This document shows positions 10,999 to 22,634 of a stretch of 64,000 bases of DNA, piece after piece. The DNA is from Podospora bellae-mahoneyi. Taxonomy: Eukaryota; Ascomycota; Sordariomycetes; Sordariales; Podosporaceae. Each line of letters opens with the position of its first letter. Position 1 is the first letter of the stretch. The notes under the pieces were generated by a model, which did not search any database, had not been told where the DNA came from, and worked only from the letters and a program-made list of their open reading frames with translations. Location: the NCBI RefSeq assembly GCF_035222275.1, contig NC_085881.1, positions 4,154,001 to 4,218,000 on the forward strand, written 5' to 3'. Made by a program: the position numbers and the translations under genes.

Positions 10999-13220
10999 TT
11001 AAGCCCCGTTCCTATACACCATCGCCCCCTGGTTCCTAAACATAATCGTATCCCTCCTCTGCATCATCATCAACGCTCTATTCAGCGCCGCCTCGCTATA
11101 CCCCTTATTCTCCACCATCTCCCTCCTCAAGCTCGCTAGACTAGTGCTCCACCCAATCGCCAATCTCCTCTTCAGCTCCGACTCCACACGGGCGACCTCC
11201 TCGTTGAGCTCCCGGGATCCTTGGTTAGAACCCTGGTTGACCGCGTCCATGGTCGAGCAGAGGAACAGCCTGATCGCCTCGTCAACGTGCTCTTCTGTCG
11301 CGACGGGGGAGAGGGAGAGCTTGGCGAGGGACTCGGTGATGCGGACAATGGCCTCGAGCTGGCGGACGGTGATGGGGATGGAGGACCGGGCGTTGGCTTC
11401 GAGTTCCGAGGCGTGGACTTGCTTGCGGATGGCGACAAAGTGGGACGAAAGCTTCTCTGCTGCCGCGTCCGAGAGGCGGGGGGCGCAGCGGCTACACGGG
11501 GGGGTTAGTATTGCGAGGGCAAAAAAGGGGGAAAGGGGGGGACATACCTCTTGCAGTAGCTGATATACCTCCTCATCTTCTCAACAGGAATCTCGCTCTC
11601 CACCGCCCTCTCATCCTGCATCCCCCTCCCGCCCATGTGAATGCCCATTACATGCTTGGCTATTCTTTCGTCCTTGCCCCGTTCGTGCTCATCCTTGACG
11701 ATGAAAATCATGTCAAACCTCGACAGAATCGTCGTCTGAAAGTCAATATTCTCACCAGGGGTCTTCATATCATCATACCGCCCAAAAATAGGGTTCGCCG
11801 CCGCCAACACCGACGTCCTGGCGTTGAGAATGGTGGTGATGCCGGCCTTGGCAATGGAAATAGTCTGTTGCTCCATGGCTTCGTGGATGGCTACTCTGTC
11901 TTCGTCTCTCATCTTGTCGAACTCGTCGATGCACACCACACCGCCGTCGGCCAGGACCATGGCTCCGCCTTCGAGGTAGAATTCCCTCGTTGACTGATCA
12001 CGCTGGACGGAAGCGGTTAAACCTGCTGCCGAAGAGCCCTTGCCCGAGGTGTAAATCGCGATGGGGGCGGCTTGCTGGACGAATTTCAGGAGCTGCGACT
12101 TGGCTGTACCGGGGTCGCCGAGCATGAGGACGTTGATGTCACCACGGAGCTTCATGCCATCTGGCAGAATCTTCTTGCTGCCGCCCATCAGGAGGCACAA
12201 AATAGCCTTTTTGATATCGCGGTTGCCGTAGATGGAGGGAGCGATGCAATCAGTCATGACATTGTACAGATCTGGGCGGCGGGAGAGTTCAAGAAACTCT
12301 TGCTCCTCCTCTTCGGAAAAGACGGCCTGGCCCTTGGCGGTTGAGTCGATGTCGGTCTGGATGCCCACTGCGCGGAGGTAAGGGGTGCGGATGGCCACGG
12401 CGCCAGAGGTGTTTTTGGAGCCTTTGGATTGGTAGATGGAGAAGATGCCCATTACTGTGCATCTGGATCCGGGGACGACACGGTTGGTGAGGTAGCGGTC
12501 GGCAGAGATCAAGACATGGCGGGGGAGTTCACCGACCGGGACTTGGTCGGGTGCTTCCTGGAGTTTGATGATTTGCTGGTCGACGAATTTGGACTTTTCG
12601 TGAACGACAAAGTAGGGGTCCATGGGACACTTCTCGGTTGGGTCATTTGGGACGCGAGCGCGGCCGCATGTTCGGGGGAGAGTGACGCCGCTGAAACCGC
12701 CGGATACGTGAAGATCTTGTGCGTGCTTGCATGTTCGGCATTCGATGTGGACTTCTGTCGCCTTTGAGGACATAACCGAAGCACCAATGACGATACCTGG
12801 TACTCTGACCAGCCTCGAGATGGTGAGGGAGTCCAGGTTACGGATGGAAATATCTTCGGCATTCGAGTGAAGAAGGAGTTGGTGAGGCGGGATCTTGACA
12901 TTTGGGTCGTGAGGGAAAACAATTCGATGGGTACACCGCTGCAGGGCGAGCTCGAAGAGGGGGATGATTTCTGCTGGCTCCGTCACCAGTTTGTGGGCAA
13001 TCTCTTCGTTGAACTTGATCAGGTCGCCGATGTTGACATCGCAAAAGTATGTTTTCAGCAGCGCATGGTCGCGCAGTTGATCTCTGTAAATGTAGACATT
13101 ATCGAGTCTGAAGTCGAGAATAAAGGCCTCGAGAAGGGCGCGGATGGCACTGTTTGAGTCTTCATTCTCGGCAAATGGATCATTGTACACCCTGCTGGCA
13201 AAAACGGATTGGCGATCCAT
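10999..13220 (-). CDS. MCM5: DNA replication licensing factor MCM5
   Basis: Exons 11548-13220 and 10999-11491 (intron 11492-11547, 56 nt) encode 721 residues. This is a subunit of the MCM2-7 hexamer, the replicative helicase loaded at origins in G1. Visible features are the N-terminal OB/zinc region (CRTC about 90 codons before the CPMDPYF block), Walker [10 protein letters not shown] near residue 366, Walker [11 protein letters not shown] near 428, and the arginine-finger SRFDMIF near 499. The C-terminal block [18 protein letters not shown] continues precisely over the splice. The frame is open upstream to 13367, but similarity starts at [10 protein letters not shown], so 13220 is used. The length is close to yeast and human MCM5. 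A GGT/CCA repeat lies just upstream of the start. The gene is convergent with the AMP-binding gene. Confidence 0.97.
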
Positions 13221-13879
13221 GTTAATGAAGACTTGTTGGTGGTGGTGGTGGTGAGGTAATGGCGGGCGGTGAAGTTGAGAGTATCTAAAGGTATGGAGGG
13301 GCCAAAAGTTGAGATGTCTACAAACAGAAATCAGGGGTTTGAAAAGTCGCGTCGCGTCGCGGCCCAAAGCGCGTCGTTATCCTCGTAACGATGGGTTTAA
13401 TTGCCCCGGTAAAGGCAGGGTACCCAGCTTGTCGGGTCTGCCAAGGCCAATCGGATAAAGAAATAGACCCCGTTATGCTGTTAGATGATGTGGCCTATGC
13501 ACGTACCAAGCTACCTTAAGCGTATGCCTGTGAATTGGTGATGGGAACGCATTTGGCAGGCTACTCCTAGCCATCTCTCAGCACCTTCCTGTGACGACGA
13601 CGGCTCTACGACCTGCCCTAAAGTTCGAGAAGGCACTCGTTACTGACCTCCTCCTGAACATCCACTCGGCGACGACATACGACCCCATTTTTGGAGCATT
13701 GCCGCGCTTTCATCTGTTGTATCTGTCCTGTCAGCTACAGCATGATACCCCGGTGATCTGTCAGCTTCGCAACTGTTGTTAGTTAGGGGATGCACCTTGG
13801 AACCCCTGGATGGTCTCCAGCAAGATCATAACTTCGCCTTGCGGCCGGGGAACATCAGTGGGGTTGCGCATCCATCATC
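13221..13879. promoter_or_regulatory. Divergent promoter region MCM5/VPS54
   Basis: 659 bp between opposing starts. A GCGTCGCGTCGCGGC tract near 13350-13365 contains CGCGTCGC motifs reminiscent of MCB/ACGCGT-type cell-cycle sites. That reading is inference only. No gene was seen. Confidence 0.4.
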
Positions 13880-16800
13880 ATGTTCTCAAACCAGGGTGGG
13901 CGCAAGTCGGTCGATAGCTTGTCGTCGACATTGTCCGCCGGCCATCGAACGGAGTTCCCATTTCACGGGTATGCGCTTACCCCCTGTCTCCCACTGCGCG
14001 GCCGCCGGTCCACAGCTAACAGCTCGACAGCAAAGGACCGAGCAGCCCACAACGCCAACGTAGAGACTCGACAGCAAGCTCCATCTATTCGGTGGGCGGA
14101 TCGCTGGACGCCTCCGCCGGTTGGACCAGCGCCGTGTTCGAATCGGGTCAGAATGCCATCTCCACGCTGCTGCAACCCCCTATAGTCCGGACAGGCCTGC
14201 TTCCACATACGAGCGCCCCTGCTTCGAGCGCGCACAAACCTCCGACCGCCCGAGACATACCTCCCGTGACACTTACGAATGTACCCCACGTCGATGCTTC
14301 CGAGTTCAGACCATACCTCTCCCAGGTTGGGGCGTTATATGAGCAGTTGCGCCGAATCCAAGCCGAGGAAGACGAGAATGCGAACGCCTCGAACCGACGA
14401 AGCACCAAAGCTGACGAGGCGCCCGAAACCCCGGTGGACGAGGGTCATTTGCGCCCTGCAAGACGGCCTGGCTTGTCGTCGAGGAGAACTTCGACTGCAT
14501 CCATCTCGTCCCTCACCTCGATAGACTCGCCCACTCTTCCTCGGCGGCCCAGTTCCGGTCTCAGAACCCGACAGGCGCAGGGACCACCACCTTTGTCGAC
14601 CGTTCCCGCTGTATATTTTGAGGAGGACTTTCACCTTGAGAATCCACGGACTTTTGATGTAGTCAGCGAGCGATCCGAGGTGGTAAGGCCCGCGCCGGGG
14701 GATGATAAAGGGGGTCCGAATGGACAAGCTGCGGCGCCTCGGAAGGCTCTAGCGACCAATGCGATCTTACAGGAGAAGCTCTCGTGGTATATGGATACGA
14801 TTGAATGGCATCTGATTCAGTCCATCTCGACGGCATCAACGACTTTTTTCAGTGCGCTGGGTTCTCTGCGGGAACTGCACTCGGAAGCGGCCGACTCAGT
14901 AGAGAGGATCAAGGCACTGCGCAAGGAGCTGGAAAACCTAGACGAAGAGATTGCTACAGGGGGGCTCAACATCATACAGCAACGGCGGAGGAGGGAAAAT
15001 CTGAAGCAGTTACACGACGCCGTCACACAACTCCGGAAAATAGTAGACGGTGTTGCCGTCTGCGAGTCCCTTGTGGATGCTGGAAACATCGATGAAGCTT
15101 TGGACAACATCGATGGCTTGGAGAAGCTCATCGCTGGCGAATTGCCCGAGGGTGGCAGTCAGCCTGGAGTGAGTCTAGTGGACCTGCGGGGTGCCACAGC
15201 TCTCCAGGGCGTGAGCAACGATTTGTCTACTCTGCGATTCCGGATCGGAAAGGCATATGAAGGAAGGTTTCTCAACACTCTTCTTACGGATCTTCAAAAT
15301 CACGTCAAACAGGTGTCTGCTCAGGAGGTGCTCATGCGTTGGAGTAGTGCTTCGATGCGAGCCCGCGGCGCACACAGTCGTGAACCATCGGCGTTCCCGT
15401 CTTATATGGCGGCGACAGACATTCTGAGGATAGAGCTGTTGCCTAGTCTGACGGGGCTGCATCGGGCCAAGTTCATCACTGTGGCCGCGACTGCATATCG
15501 CGAGGCAGCGATGAAGGAGATCAAAGCCATCATCCGGCGGCCGCTGCCTAGCTCCAGCGATGACGACGACACGGCGTCGATGATGTCGATGCAGTCCAGC
15601 TCGACGATGAACCGAGGCGCCAGTCCGCGGACTCAGCAGGACCGGTCCATACAGTTGGCTAGAAATCTGCGAGCATTGGACCCTCTGGATGCCGAAACCT
15701 TGCTGGTAAAGATCTACATTGGTGTTACGGAGGCTCTCAGGAGATTGAGCACGCAGATGAAGGTCTTGTTGGATGTTGCAAGCACGATAGGCGACGCAGG
15801 TCCATCCGGGCTGAAGTCGCCACCGCTCAGGTCGCCCCCTATGAGTCCTCCAGCAAGACCACCATCGAGAGCTGCGGTCGAGGCCCAGGAGGAGATCCAT
15901 GCGGCAGTGGATATTTCCAACTTTCTCGGGCAAGCGATTGACGCAGCTCAGGAAAAGATTGTTAAGGTGCTTCGGGTACGGTCTGAGCAGAGCAAACGGC
16001 TGGATCTTGTCTCCTTCCTGCGGTACTTTACCCTCAACCTTTACTTTGCCAACGAGTGCGAGGCCATATCTGGACGGAGCGGCACGGCACTGAAGACGCT
16101 GGTCAATGGTCACATCGCAGACTTTGTCAAACTCCACGGCGACGCACAAACTCAAAAGCTCGCCCAGGGCATGGAGTCAGACCAGTGGAACGCGGCTGAC
16201 TTCACCGAGAAGGACACGGACCTGCTGAATCGGATTCTCGAGTGCAGCACCAGAGATGCTGCCGCGTGGACGGAGGGCACGCAGGTCTGGCATCCTCATC
16301 CGGACGCGCCGCAGGAAAGGAGCGAGGCCAACGGCGGAGGAGATGAACCAGACGTCGTATCCGCCCAAGCAAACAGCAGCGGCAGCCCTGCTGCCACGAG
16401 AAGCAGAACCCGCAGCGCTGTAATCGAATCCGAGTCTTACCTCCTCCCCAACTCGGCCATCCTCTGCATGACGGGCATGGAGAATTTCTTGCAGCTCATC
16501 ACCTCGATCCCGTCCATGACAACAGACATTTCGTCGTCCCTCATCGCCTACCTCCAGCTTTTCAACTCGAGGTGCAAGCAGCTCATCCTGGGCGCGGGAG
16601 CGACTCGGTCTGCTGGGCTGAGAAACATCACGACCAAGCACCTCGCTCTCGCGTCCCAGGCGCTGGCTTTCATGGCGGCTATCATCCCGCATGTTCGGGA
16701 GTTTGTCCGGAGGCACTGCGCCGGGTCGGTGGTTACGTCTACGATGGGGGAGTTTGACAAGGTGAGGAGGGACTTGATGGAGCATCAGAATAGTATTTAT

Positions 16801-17494
16801 GACAAGCTGGTGGAGATTATGACTGGGCGAGTGGGATTGGCGGGGCGGAAGGTGAGGGCTTTGGCGTGGGATGATGATGATGGGAAAGGGGGGTCGGTGG
16901 TGAGTGAGTATATGGAGGGGTTGGCGAAGGATACGGTGACGCTGCACAAGAACTTGACGAGGCATTTGCCCGAGGGGACGGTGAGGTATATTATGATGCC
17001 GGTTTTTAGGAATTACAAGGAAACGCTTGGGGGGGCGTATAGGGAGGTGGAGGTTGGGGTTGGGGGGAGGGAGAGGTATGCCTTTTGTCGAGTCCTGATT
17101 GCTGGGGAATGGTTGCTAATGATGGGACAGGATGCTCCGCGACGTGGAATTTTTCCAGTCACGACTGGGAAGGATTGATGGGTTTGGGGACGCGGGGGAG
17201 TTTCTTCTTGGTGTTATTAACTCCAAGACGGTTGTGGGTAATGCTTCGGGGTCGTCGTTGGCGGTGGTGGATAAAATACCATCAAGGGCGGGGTCGAGGG
17301 CGGCGTCGCCTGCTCCTCTTCCTCCTCCGCCGCAGTTGGGGCACTCGTTGAGTGTGAATATTTCTACGAGTCCGGGGATTGAGGTGGAGGAGGGGAAGAA
17401 GTCTAGTGAGAGTAAGGAGGGGTCGTCGGAGGGGGGGAAGAGTAGTGCTGAGGAGAAGAAATCGTTACCGCTGCCGGCTGAGGAAAAGGAGTAA
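13880..17494 (+). CDS. VPS54: GARP complex subunit VPS54
   Basis: Exons 13880-13968, 14031-17075 and 17131-17494 encode 1165 residues. The introns are 62 and 55 nt, both with a branch-like CTAAC/CTAAT. VPS54 is a subunit of the GARP tethering complex (with Vps51, 52 and 53), which captures endosome-derived vesicles at the trans-Golgi network. Supporting features are TNVPHVDASEFRPYLSQVG, the long coiled-coil block starting SWYMDTIEWHLIQSIS, and the C-terminal VPS54 domain SYLLPNSAILCMTGMENFLQ. The last of these continues to ATRSAGLRNITTKHLALASQ and, over the last splice, MLRDVEFFQSRLGRIDGFGD. The first exon is short (MFSNQGGRKSV). The last ~90 residues are Ser/Glu/Lys-rich. The length is usual for filamentous fungi. 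Confidence 0.93.
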
Positions 17495-17954
17495 GACTTG
17501 GGGACGAGGCAGGCGAGAAAGATGGGGTATTTGAGTGGGGTTGTTGGGCAGAGGGGGAGGGACGTGAATGTGCTTAGACGAGGGGGTTTGTTTGTGTCTG
17601 AACTATTGTTTTTTATTATATACCTATGGTTGGTTTTCTAGATGTGTTGTATCGGGGGGTGGGGGAGGGTGCTTGCATGATGAGCTGGTAGCTATTATGG
17701 TTATAGGGGTAGTTGGTTTATACGAAAAAGGGGATTTGAGCGATGTTGCATATGGTGAAACTTATGGGGAATTGGGGCACACCTGGTTGGCATGTCATAA
17801 TCAGATGAGATGCGAGATACTGGTCGAAAACCTACTGTACCTTTTCTTCGACTCTTTTTGCGGACTTTGGCAGGTTTCTTTGGATAACGAGGTAGCATGT
17901 CAATATGACCTGTCTACACCTTTCCATTGTTCCAAATAAGTTTAAGCGTAAAAA
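17495..17954. other. 3' flank of VPS54, no gene seen
   Basis: 460 bp downstream of the VPS54 stop. It contains a T-rich stretch near 17610 and short open frames without similarity. Confidence 0.5.
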
Positions 17955-18446
17955 AAGAGAAATTCTAGGGGGGCATTTGCCCTTTTCCTAGGGGGGCATT
18001 ACCCCCCATGGGGTTAGGGTTATATATGGTCCCTGACCTGCCTTGTGTATTATTAACCACATTATCAACCACATCAACGCTCACACCCTTGCAATTAAAG
18101 ACTCGGCAAAAGCCTGGTAATTGAAGCCCTCGAGGAAGGCCTGGTAATTGAAGGCCTAGTAATTTAAGGCCTAGTAATTGAAGCCCTGGCAATTGAAGCC
18201 CTGGGTGAGATGGTGTGAAGTTGAAGGCTTGCATTGGTGCGTGGGCATCGAGCATTAACACCACGGCAGTATATTTACTACAATACCTCCAAATATAAGA
18301 ATACACTGTGATTTGTAGGGCACAAAATGCACTGCGATGCTGGTGATAATGGAAATGAACGGGTGTGATGGGAAAGGTATGTTGTGGTATGGGGGGTAAT
18401 GCCCCCCCTAGAAAAAGGGTAATAATGCCCCCCTAGAATTTTTCTT
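17955..18446. mobile_element. Terminal-inverted-repeat element, probably a MITE (492 bp)
   Basis: The left end (17955-18009) and right end (18389-18446) are near-perfect inverted copies of about 55 bp. The outer ends read AAGAGAAATTCTAGG and, inverted, AAGAAAAATTCTAGG. Each end carries two direct copies of CTAGGGGGGCATT (left copies 17965-17977 and 17988-18000) and a GGGGGG-N5-CCCCCC palindrome. The interior has a 15-bp tandem repeat but no credible coding frame, so the element would be non-autonomous. The flanks are A-rich, so a target-site duplication cannot be judged. It lies between the 3' ends of two convergent genes (VPS54 and GH76). The family is unknown to me. Confidence 0.7.
18112..18203. 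repeat. 15-bp minisatellite inside the TIR element
   Basis: Units of the form GCCTGGTAATTGAAG occur at 18112-18126, 18139-18153, 18154-18168, 18169-18183 and 18184-18198. A 12-bp spacer sits after the first unit and a partial copy follows the last. Copies differ by one to three bases (G/A at position 5, A/G inside AATT context). Confidence 0.85.
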
Positions 18447-18577
18447 GAAAAAAAAGAAAAAAAAAGAAGGTATGTAAAGTATAATAATCCCCAAACCAGA
18501 TTCCCAGAACCCAATAATGAACCGATATATCCAAAAATGCCATAACAGTCATAAAACTACACCACCGCCCTCCCTAC

Positions 18578-20073
18578 TTATAGTATGAGGAACGCACTAC
18601 CCCCAATAACCCCAAAAACCATCGCCGCCGTCACAAACCCGGCCGCGACCCTCTCCCCCGTGGTGATGGGCTTGTACTCCTTCCCCGTCATCCAACTCCC
18701 CGGCCCGTCCGCACCCCCATTTACATCCCCCTTGCTCGTCCCGCCCGTGTCCCCCGTAACAGGCACATCAACCCTATCCACCAACGTCGACGCCACCGCG
18801 CTCAAGGCATTCATCTGCTCCCCCACCCCGTTCATCCCGTCATACCCTCCTTTTGTCCAGCTGAACCCACAAGCCGTGCCTGGCCTGCCACGAAAGGGTT
18901 GCTCCCCAGGTGGTGCCTCAGTCGGCGAACCCGAACAGGCCTTCGCCGCTGCAATAGCGCTATTGGTCAGAAGCGGGGAGATGGACTCGAACGTATAAGG
19001 CGCCAGCTGTGTCGTCCTCGCCAGCCAACGAGTGAGATACCCCTTGAAACTCCGCTGATCAATATCGCAAAATCCCGGAGGTTCACAAAACTGTTCAAAC
19101 ATGACCCTCTCCCCATCGGTGCTGTTGGTGAAGAACGTCCTCTCGGCGGAAGCCAAGTGGCTGTCGAGGCGTCGTTTCCAGATCGGGTTCCCATCGGTAA
19201 AATTATACATCACCGCCGACCCGTGGATGAAAATGCCCGCGTTGTACGTCCACTGGATCTCGTCGATGGAGTCACAGCTGTTGCCCTCCTCCGGCTTGAC
19301 CGTCACGCCGTCTAGCACGTCACCGTCCCGAAAAAGGCCGGTCTCTTCCTGCCAGGTATAGATCTTGGCTGCCCACTCGGCGTAGGTGACGTTACCCGTG
19401 AAGCGAGCTAGTCGGGAGGCGATGTTGAAGAAGCAGCCGTTGGAGATGGAGTTTCGGTAGTTGAAGCCGCGGTTGAAGCGGAAGATTTGCCAGGGGAGGC
19501 CGCCGCCGCAGCCGGAGGACTCATTTTCCTCCCAGCGTTGGGCCCATTGGTTGAAGACTGCTTGGGCGAGGGCGAGGTATTGGGGTTGGTCGGGGCCAGG
19601 GTCGGGGAATTTGAGCTCGGCGGCTGTCATGGCTGTCATGGCCCAGAAGCCTTGGTCGTCGTTGCCCAGCGTGCGGGTTTGGTTGCGGGGCATGAAGTCC
19701 CGGGTGGGGGCGGCTTGGTGGAGGATGGCTTGCTTTGTGATGTCGTTGTAGGTGTCGTCGCCGGTGAGCTGCCAGTAGTCGATTAGGGTGCCGAACATGG
19801 CGCCTGCTTCCCACCAGAAGTAGGGGTCTGGGAGGTTGCCGGGGGTGTCGCCGGGCAGGTGGCCGGTGTAGTATTTTGTGAGGCCGAAGGCGATTTCGGC
19901 GGCGGCGGCTTTCACGGAAGCTGGAGGAGGGGGGGTGTGGTTAGGTTGGTGATGGTTAAAGGAGGAAAGGGGTAGAGGGGTGACTGACCTTCATCACTTA
20001 TTACCATGTCAATGGCTGTGACAGTCTGCATCAACAAACTCGCCATCCCAAGGATGCCTCCTAATAACCTCAT
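18578..20073 (-). CDS. GPI-anchored GH76 endo-1,6-alpha-mannanase-like (DFG5/DCW1 family)
   Basis: Exons 19989-20073 and 18578-19920 (intron 68 nt, GTCAGT donor) encode 475 residues. Exon 1 gives a signal peptide (MRLLGGILGMASLLMQTVTA), and exon 2 the GH76 domain. That domain includes GHLPGDTPG, PYFWWEAGAMFGTLIDYW, the catalytic Asp pair in LGNDDQGFWAM near residue 113, GGLPWQIF and YRNSISNGCFF. A C-terminal hydrophobic run (AAGFVTAAMVFGVIGGSAFLIL) preceded by a Gly/Asp/Ser linker fits a GPI-anchor signal. Dfg5/Dcw1 proteins act at the plasma membrane and wall, where they are proposed to transfer GPI-linked wall mannoproteins onto glucan through their alpha-1,6-mannan. The length matches the family. 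An AG-rich 5' leader and a TG repeat (near 20081-20097) precede the start. Confidence 0.93.
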
Positions 20074-21516
20074 GATATCGAGTGTGTGTGTGTATGTGTA
20101 AAGAAGAAAATACAACAAAAAAGAATCGAAGAAGCCCCTACCAAGCAATGATAGAGAAACAAACCACCAAACCACCAACAGCGTCAGAGAGCTCAAGGTC
20201 TACAGCGAAGCAACTGATAGTCCATCCGTGAATAGGTATATCAGTAGGTGCCCAGTATGGTCCTGTCCGTTTGTCCAGCCTCGGAGAAAATCCGAACCGT
20301 CGAATCAGTCTCCCCTTCTCTTGTCCTACAACAGTTGGTCTCAGCCCTCTAGCAATAAGGTTGATATCAACCCTTCTTTTCAGGCCCCCGAATTCCAAGC
20401 CTTCCTTCCAACTTGTCGCTTAGAAACTGGCGCGCGGCCGGCCGTTGGTTGAGTGAGAAAACAGCCACAATGGTAACCTCGTATCGTCAGACAAAATGCC
20501 CGTCCCAAGTAGGTCGAAGGATCCTTCAAAAACAGTAACAAGATTGCCGAGCGCGGGGACAGTGGGAGTCGAAAACCAAGAAAGGGCACAGCCTCAAAGA
20601 ACGTATAGTCGAAAGGGAAATATAGAAGTCGCAAAAAAAGCCTAACCCAGAGGTGTGTATATCTGTATAAAAAAAACGAACGCTCACCGACCGTCTAGGT
20701 GGGGGTAGTTACTTCAAATTGAAACGAAGGAGAAGAGAGAGAAAGGAGAAAAAGAAAGAAAGTCACACCTCTAAGCCCATGAACCAAATGGCAGATGGAC
20801 AACAGGCGGTGGTGATGTAAAAGGGGGAAGGAGAGGAAGTGAAAAAGAGAGAGAGAGAGAGAGAGTGAGTGAGAAAAAAGATGAGATGGAAGATCACAGA
20901 TCTGCCCAGCTGCCAAAGTTTCACAAACCCCCATCCAGCCTAGACCTGGATGGAAAAAGACAAGAGGGAAACAAAACACATGAATCTCAGCCCAAGCCAA
21001 GTGCAACTGCAATTTGGCTTGCTGCTGACGCCCGGTTGACTTGACATGTCGACCCCAAACCTGATGTGTTTCAGGTGCCCCGTTGACGTTGTCCCGGAGG
21101 GCTGTGCAAGGAGAGGGCCGACCCCTGTCTCCCCCCCACTGCCGCGAATCGCCATCGGTTGAGATCTGGATGTCTTGGCATGAAAAGATCTTGGATCAAT
21201 CATGCTACATATCAGACGGTTGTTAGCTAGTGATATCCAGAAGAGAATACGTCGAGACTGCCCATGCCAGTTAAGAAAGGTTTCTCTTTGCTAAATCGAC
21301 CCCTGATTGATGACAACACAATGACCACCACTTAAGCATGCCAAGGCTCGAATGTTTCCAGACCAATGTCTGTCAAGTACGACTTCGCTTGACCCAGAGA
21401 AATCCTTCATAACCTCCTTTTTGTCTATCCTCTATATACATCATAACAGTAACACGATTTGCGCTGAAAAACACGCAACGAAATGGGTATCCTAACACTC
21501 CTCAACCTACGGCAAC
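20074..21516. other. Intergenic upstream of GH76, no gene seen
   Basis: 1.4 kb holding the GH76 promoter and the 3' side of the SET gene. A GA dinucleotide tract lies near 20845-20868 (CT-rich on the GH76 strand). Open frames are short and unsupported. Confidence 0.55.
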
Positions 21517-22634
21517 TTAGTGCTTGCACCCGTGGGCGCAGGCCTTGTGCTTCTTGCTGGGCTTGTCGCCATCCTCCTCAGACTCATCGTCGTCAGACTC
21601 ATCATCCTCGCCATCGCTGATGTCGTCGCTCTCCTGGGCCTGCTCTGTTTGGTTGTTAGTATTCTACATTCTGTTCACTGCTAACTCTGTCAACGGGGGC
21701 CACTTACGGAAGTACTTGAGGGCGTTGGGCCAGAGGTCATCAGCAATGGCCATGGCAACGGTATCGCCATCAGGGAAAATGTCAAGCTCTTCCTCGTCCT
21801 CCCAATCCTCATCATCCTCATCCTCCTTCATCTCCTCATCCTCCTCGACCTTCTCGCCGGCCTGGCGCTTCTTGCGGTCCTCGGCCTCCTTCTTGAGGGC
21901 CTCGATGTTCTCCTCGGCGGAGACTCGTTCGCCAATGAAGCCGAAGAAGCAGAAGAAGCTCACAGAACCAGCGTCCTCGGCTTCGATTTTCTCCTTCAGC
22001 TCCTTCTGCTTGGGGGTAAGCTCCTTCTTATCCTTACCCTCCTTCTTGGGGGCAGCCTTCTCCTCCTCCCAGGCAGCCTTGGCAAGGGACAAGAGACCGT
22101 TGGTCAGGTCCTTGCCGTCCTTCCACTTGATATCGACAGGCTCGCTGACATAGCCGACGAAGCCGTCCTTGCCGTGGCGCCACCAGAACTTCTTCTCGAG
22201 GACCTTGTCCTCAAAGTAGTCATTCTCCTCGAACTCGAACTTGATGGAGACGCTGCGGGGGTCTCCGCCCTCAACGGGGGTGTCGATCTCGAAGCGCTTG
22301 ACGTCAATGGACTTGATGGAACCGAGGAGGATCTGAGCATCGGTGGGTTGGATGAAGGCGTCAATGTCCTCGGGGGCCTGCTCGATAACAAGGGGCCAGA
22401 AGTGCTCGATCTTGGAGACGATCTCGGCGCGCTTTACGTAGAGGTCCTTGGAAAGGTTGTACTGGTGGCGGACTGGGAGGTTCAAAGCGTTAGTATTCAG
22501 CAGTCGCAAGGGCGCAGCAACGGTCGCGGGGGTGGGAACTCACTAATCTCGGTCTCGACATCGTCGAACTGAGCCTCAATTTCACCCAGCTGGTCGTAGG
22601 TAGCGAAGATCTCTTCAGCGGTGACGATGGCCAT
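21517..22634 (-). CDS. SET/NAP-family histone chaperone
   Basis: Exons 22544-22634, 21708-22472 and 21517-21644 (introns 71 and 63 nt) encode 327 residues. The N-terminal dimerisation helix is split by intron 1. The NAP earmuff domain follows, with FWPLVIEQAPEDIDAFI, SIKFEFEENDYFEDKVLEKK and SEPVDIKWKDGKDLT. A lysine/glutamate linker, a DDLWPNALKYF motif and a long Asp/Glu-rich acidic tail complete it. The protein ends in HKACAHGCKH, a Cys/His cluster. SET/Vps75-like members bind H3-H4 and deposit or acetylate histones in the nucleus. The acidic tail is the usual histone-binding element. The two filamentous-fungal NAP paralogues (Nap1 and SET) differ, and the short N-terminus favours SET. The C-terminal Cys/His stub is unusual. 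Confidence 0.88.

Noticed and set aside
13221-13367. In-frame upstream extension of MCM5
   Set aside because: The extra 49 codons are His/Pro-rich leader translation; similarity to MCM5 begins exactly at the ATG at 13220.
15175-16155. 326-codon minus-strand frame
   Set aside because: Lies inside the VPS54 coding region on the other strand and has no family similarity.
17965-18306. 113-codon frame inside the TIR element with LQLPG repeats
   Set aside because: It opens at GTG and its repeats are just the translation of the 15-bp minisatellite. No transposase signature.
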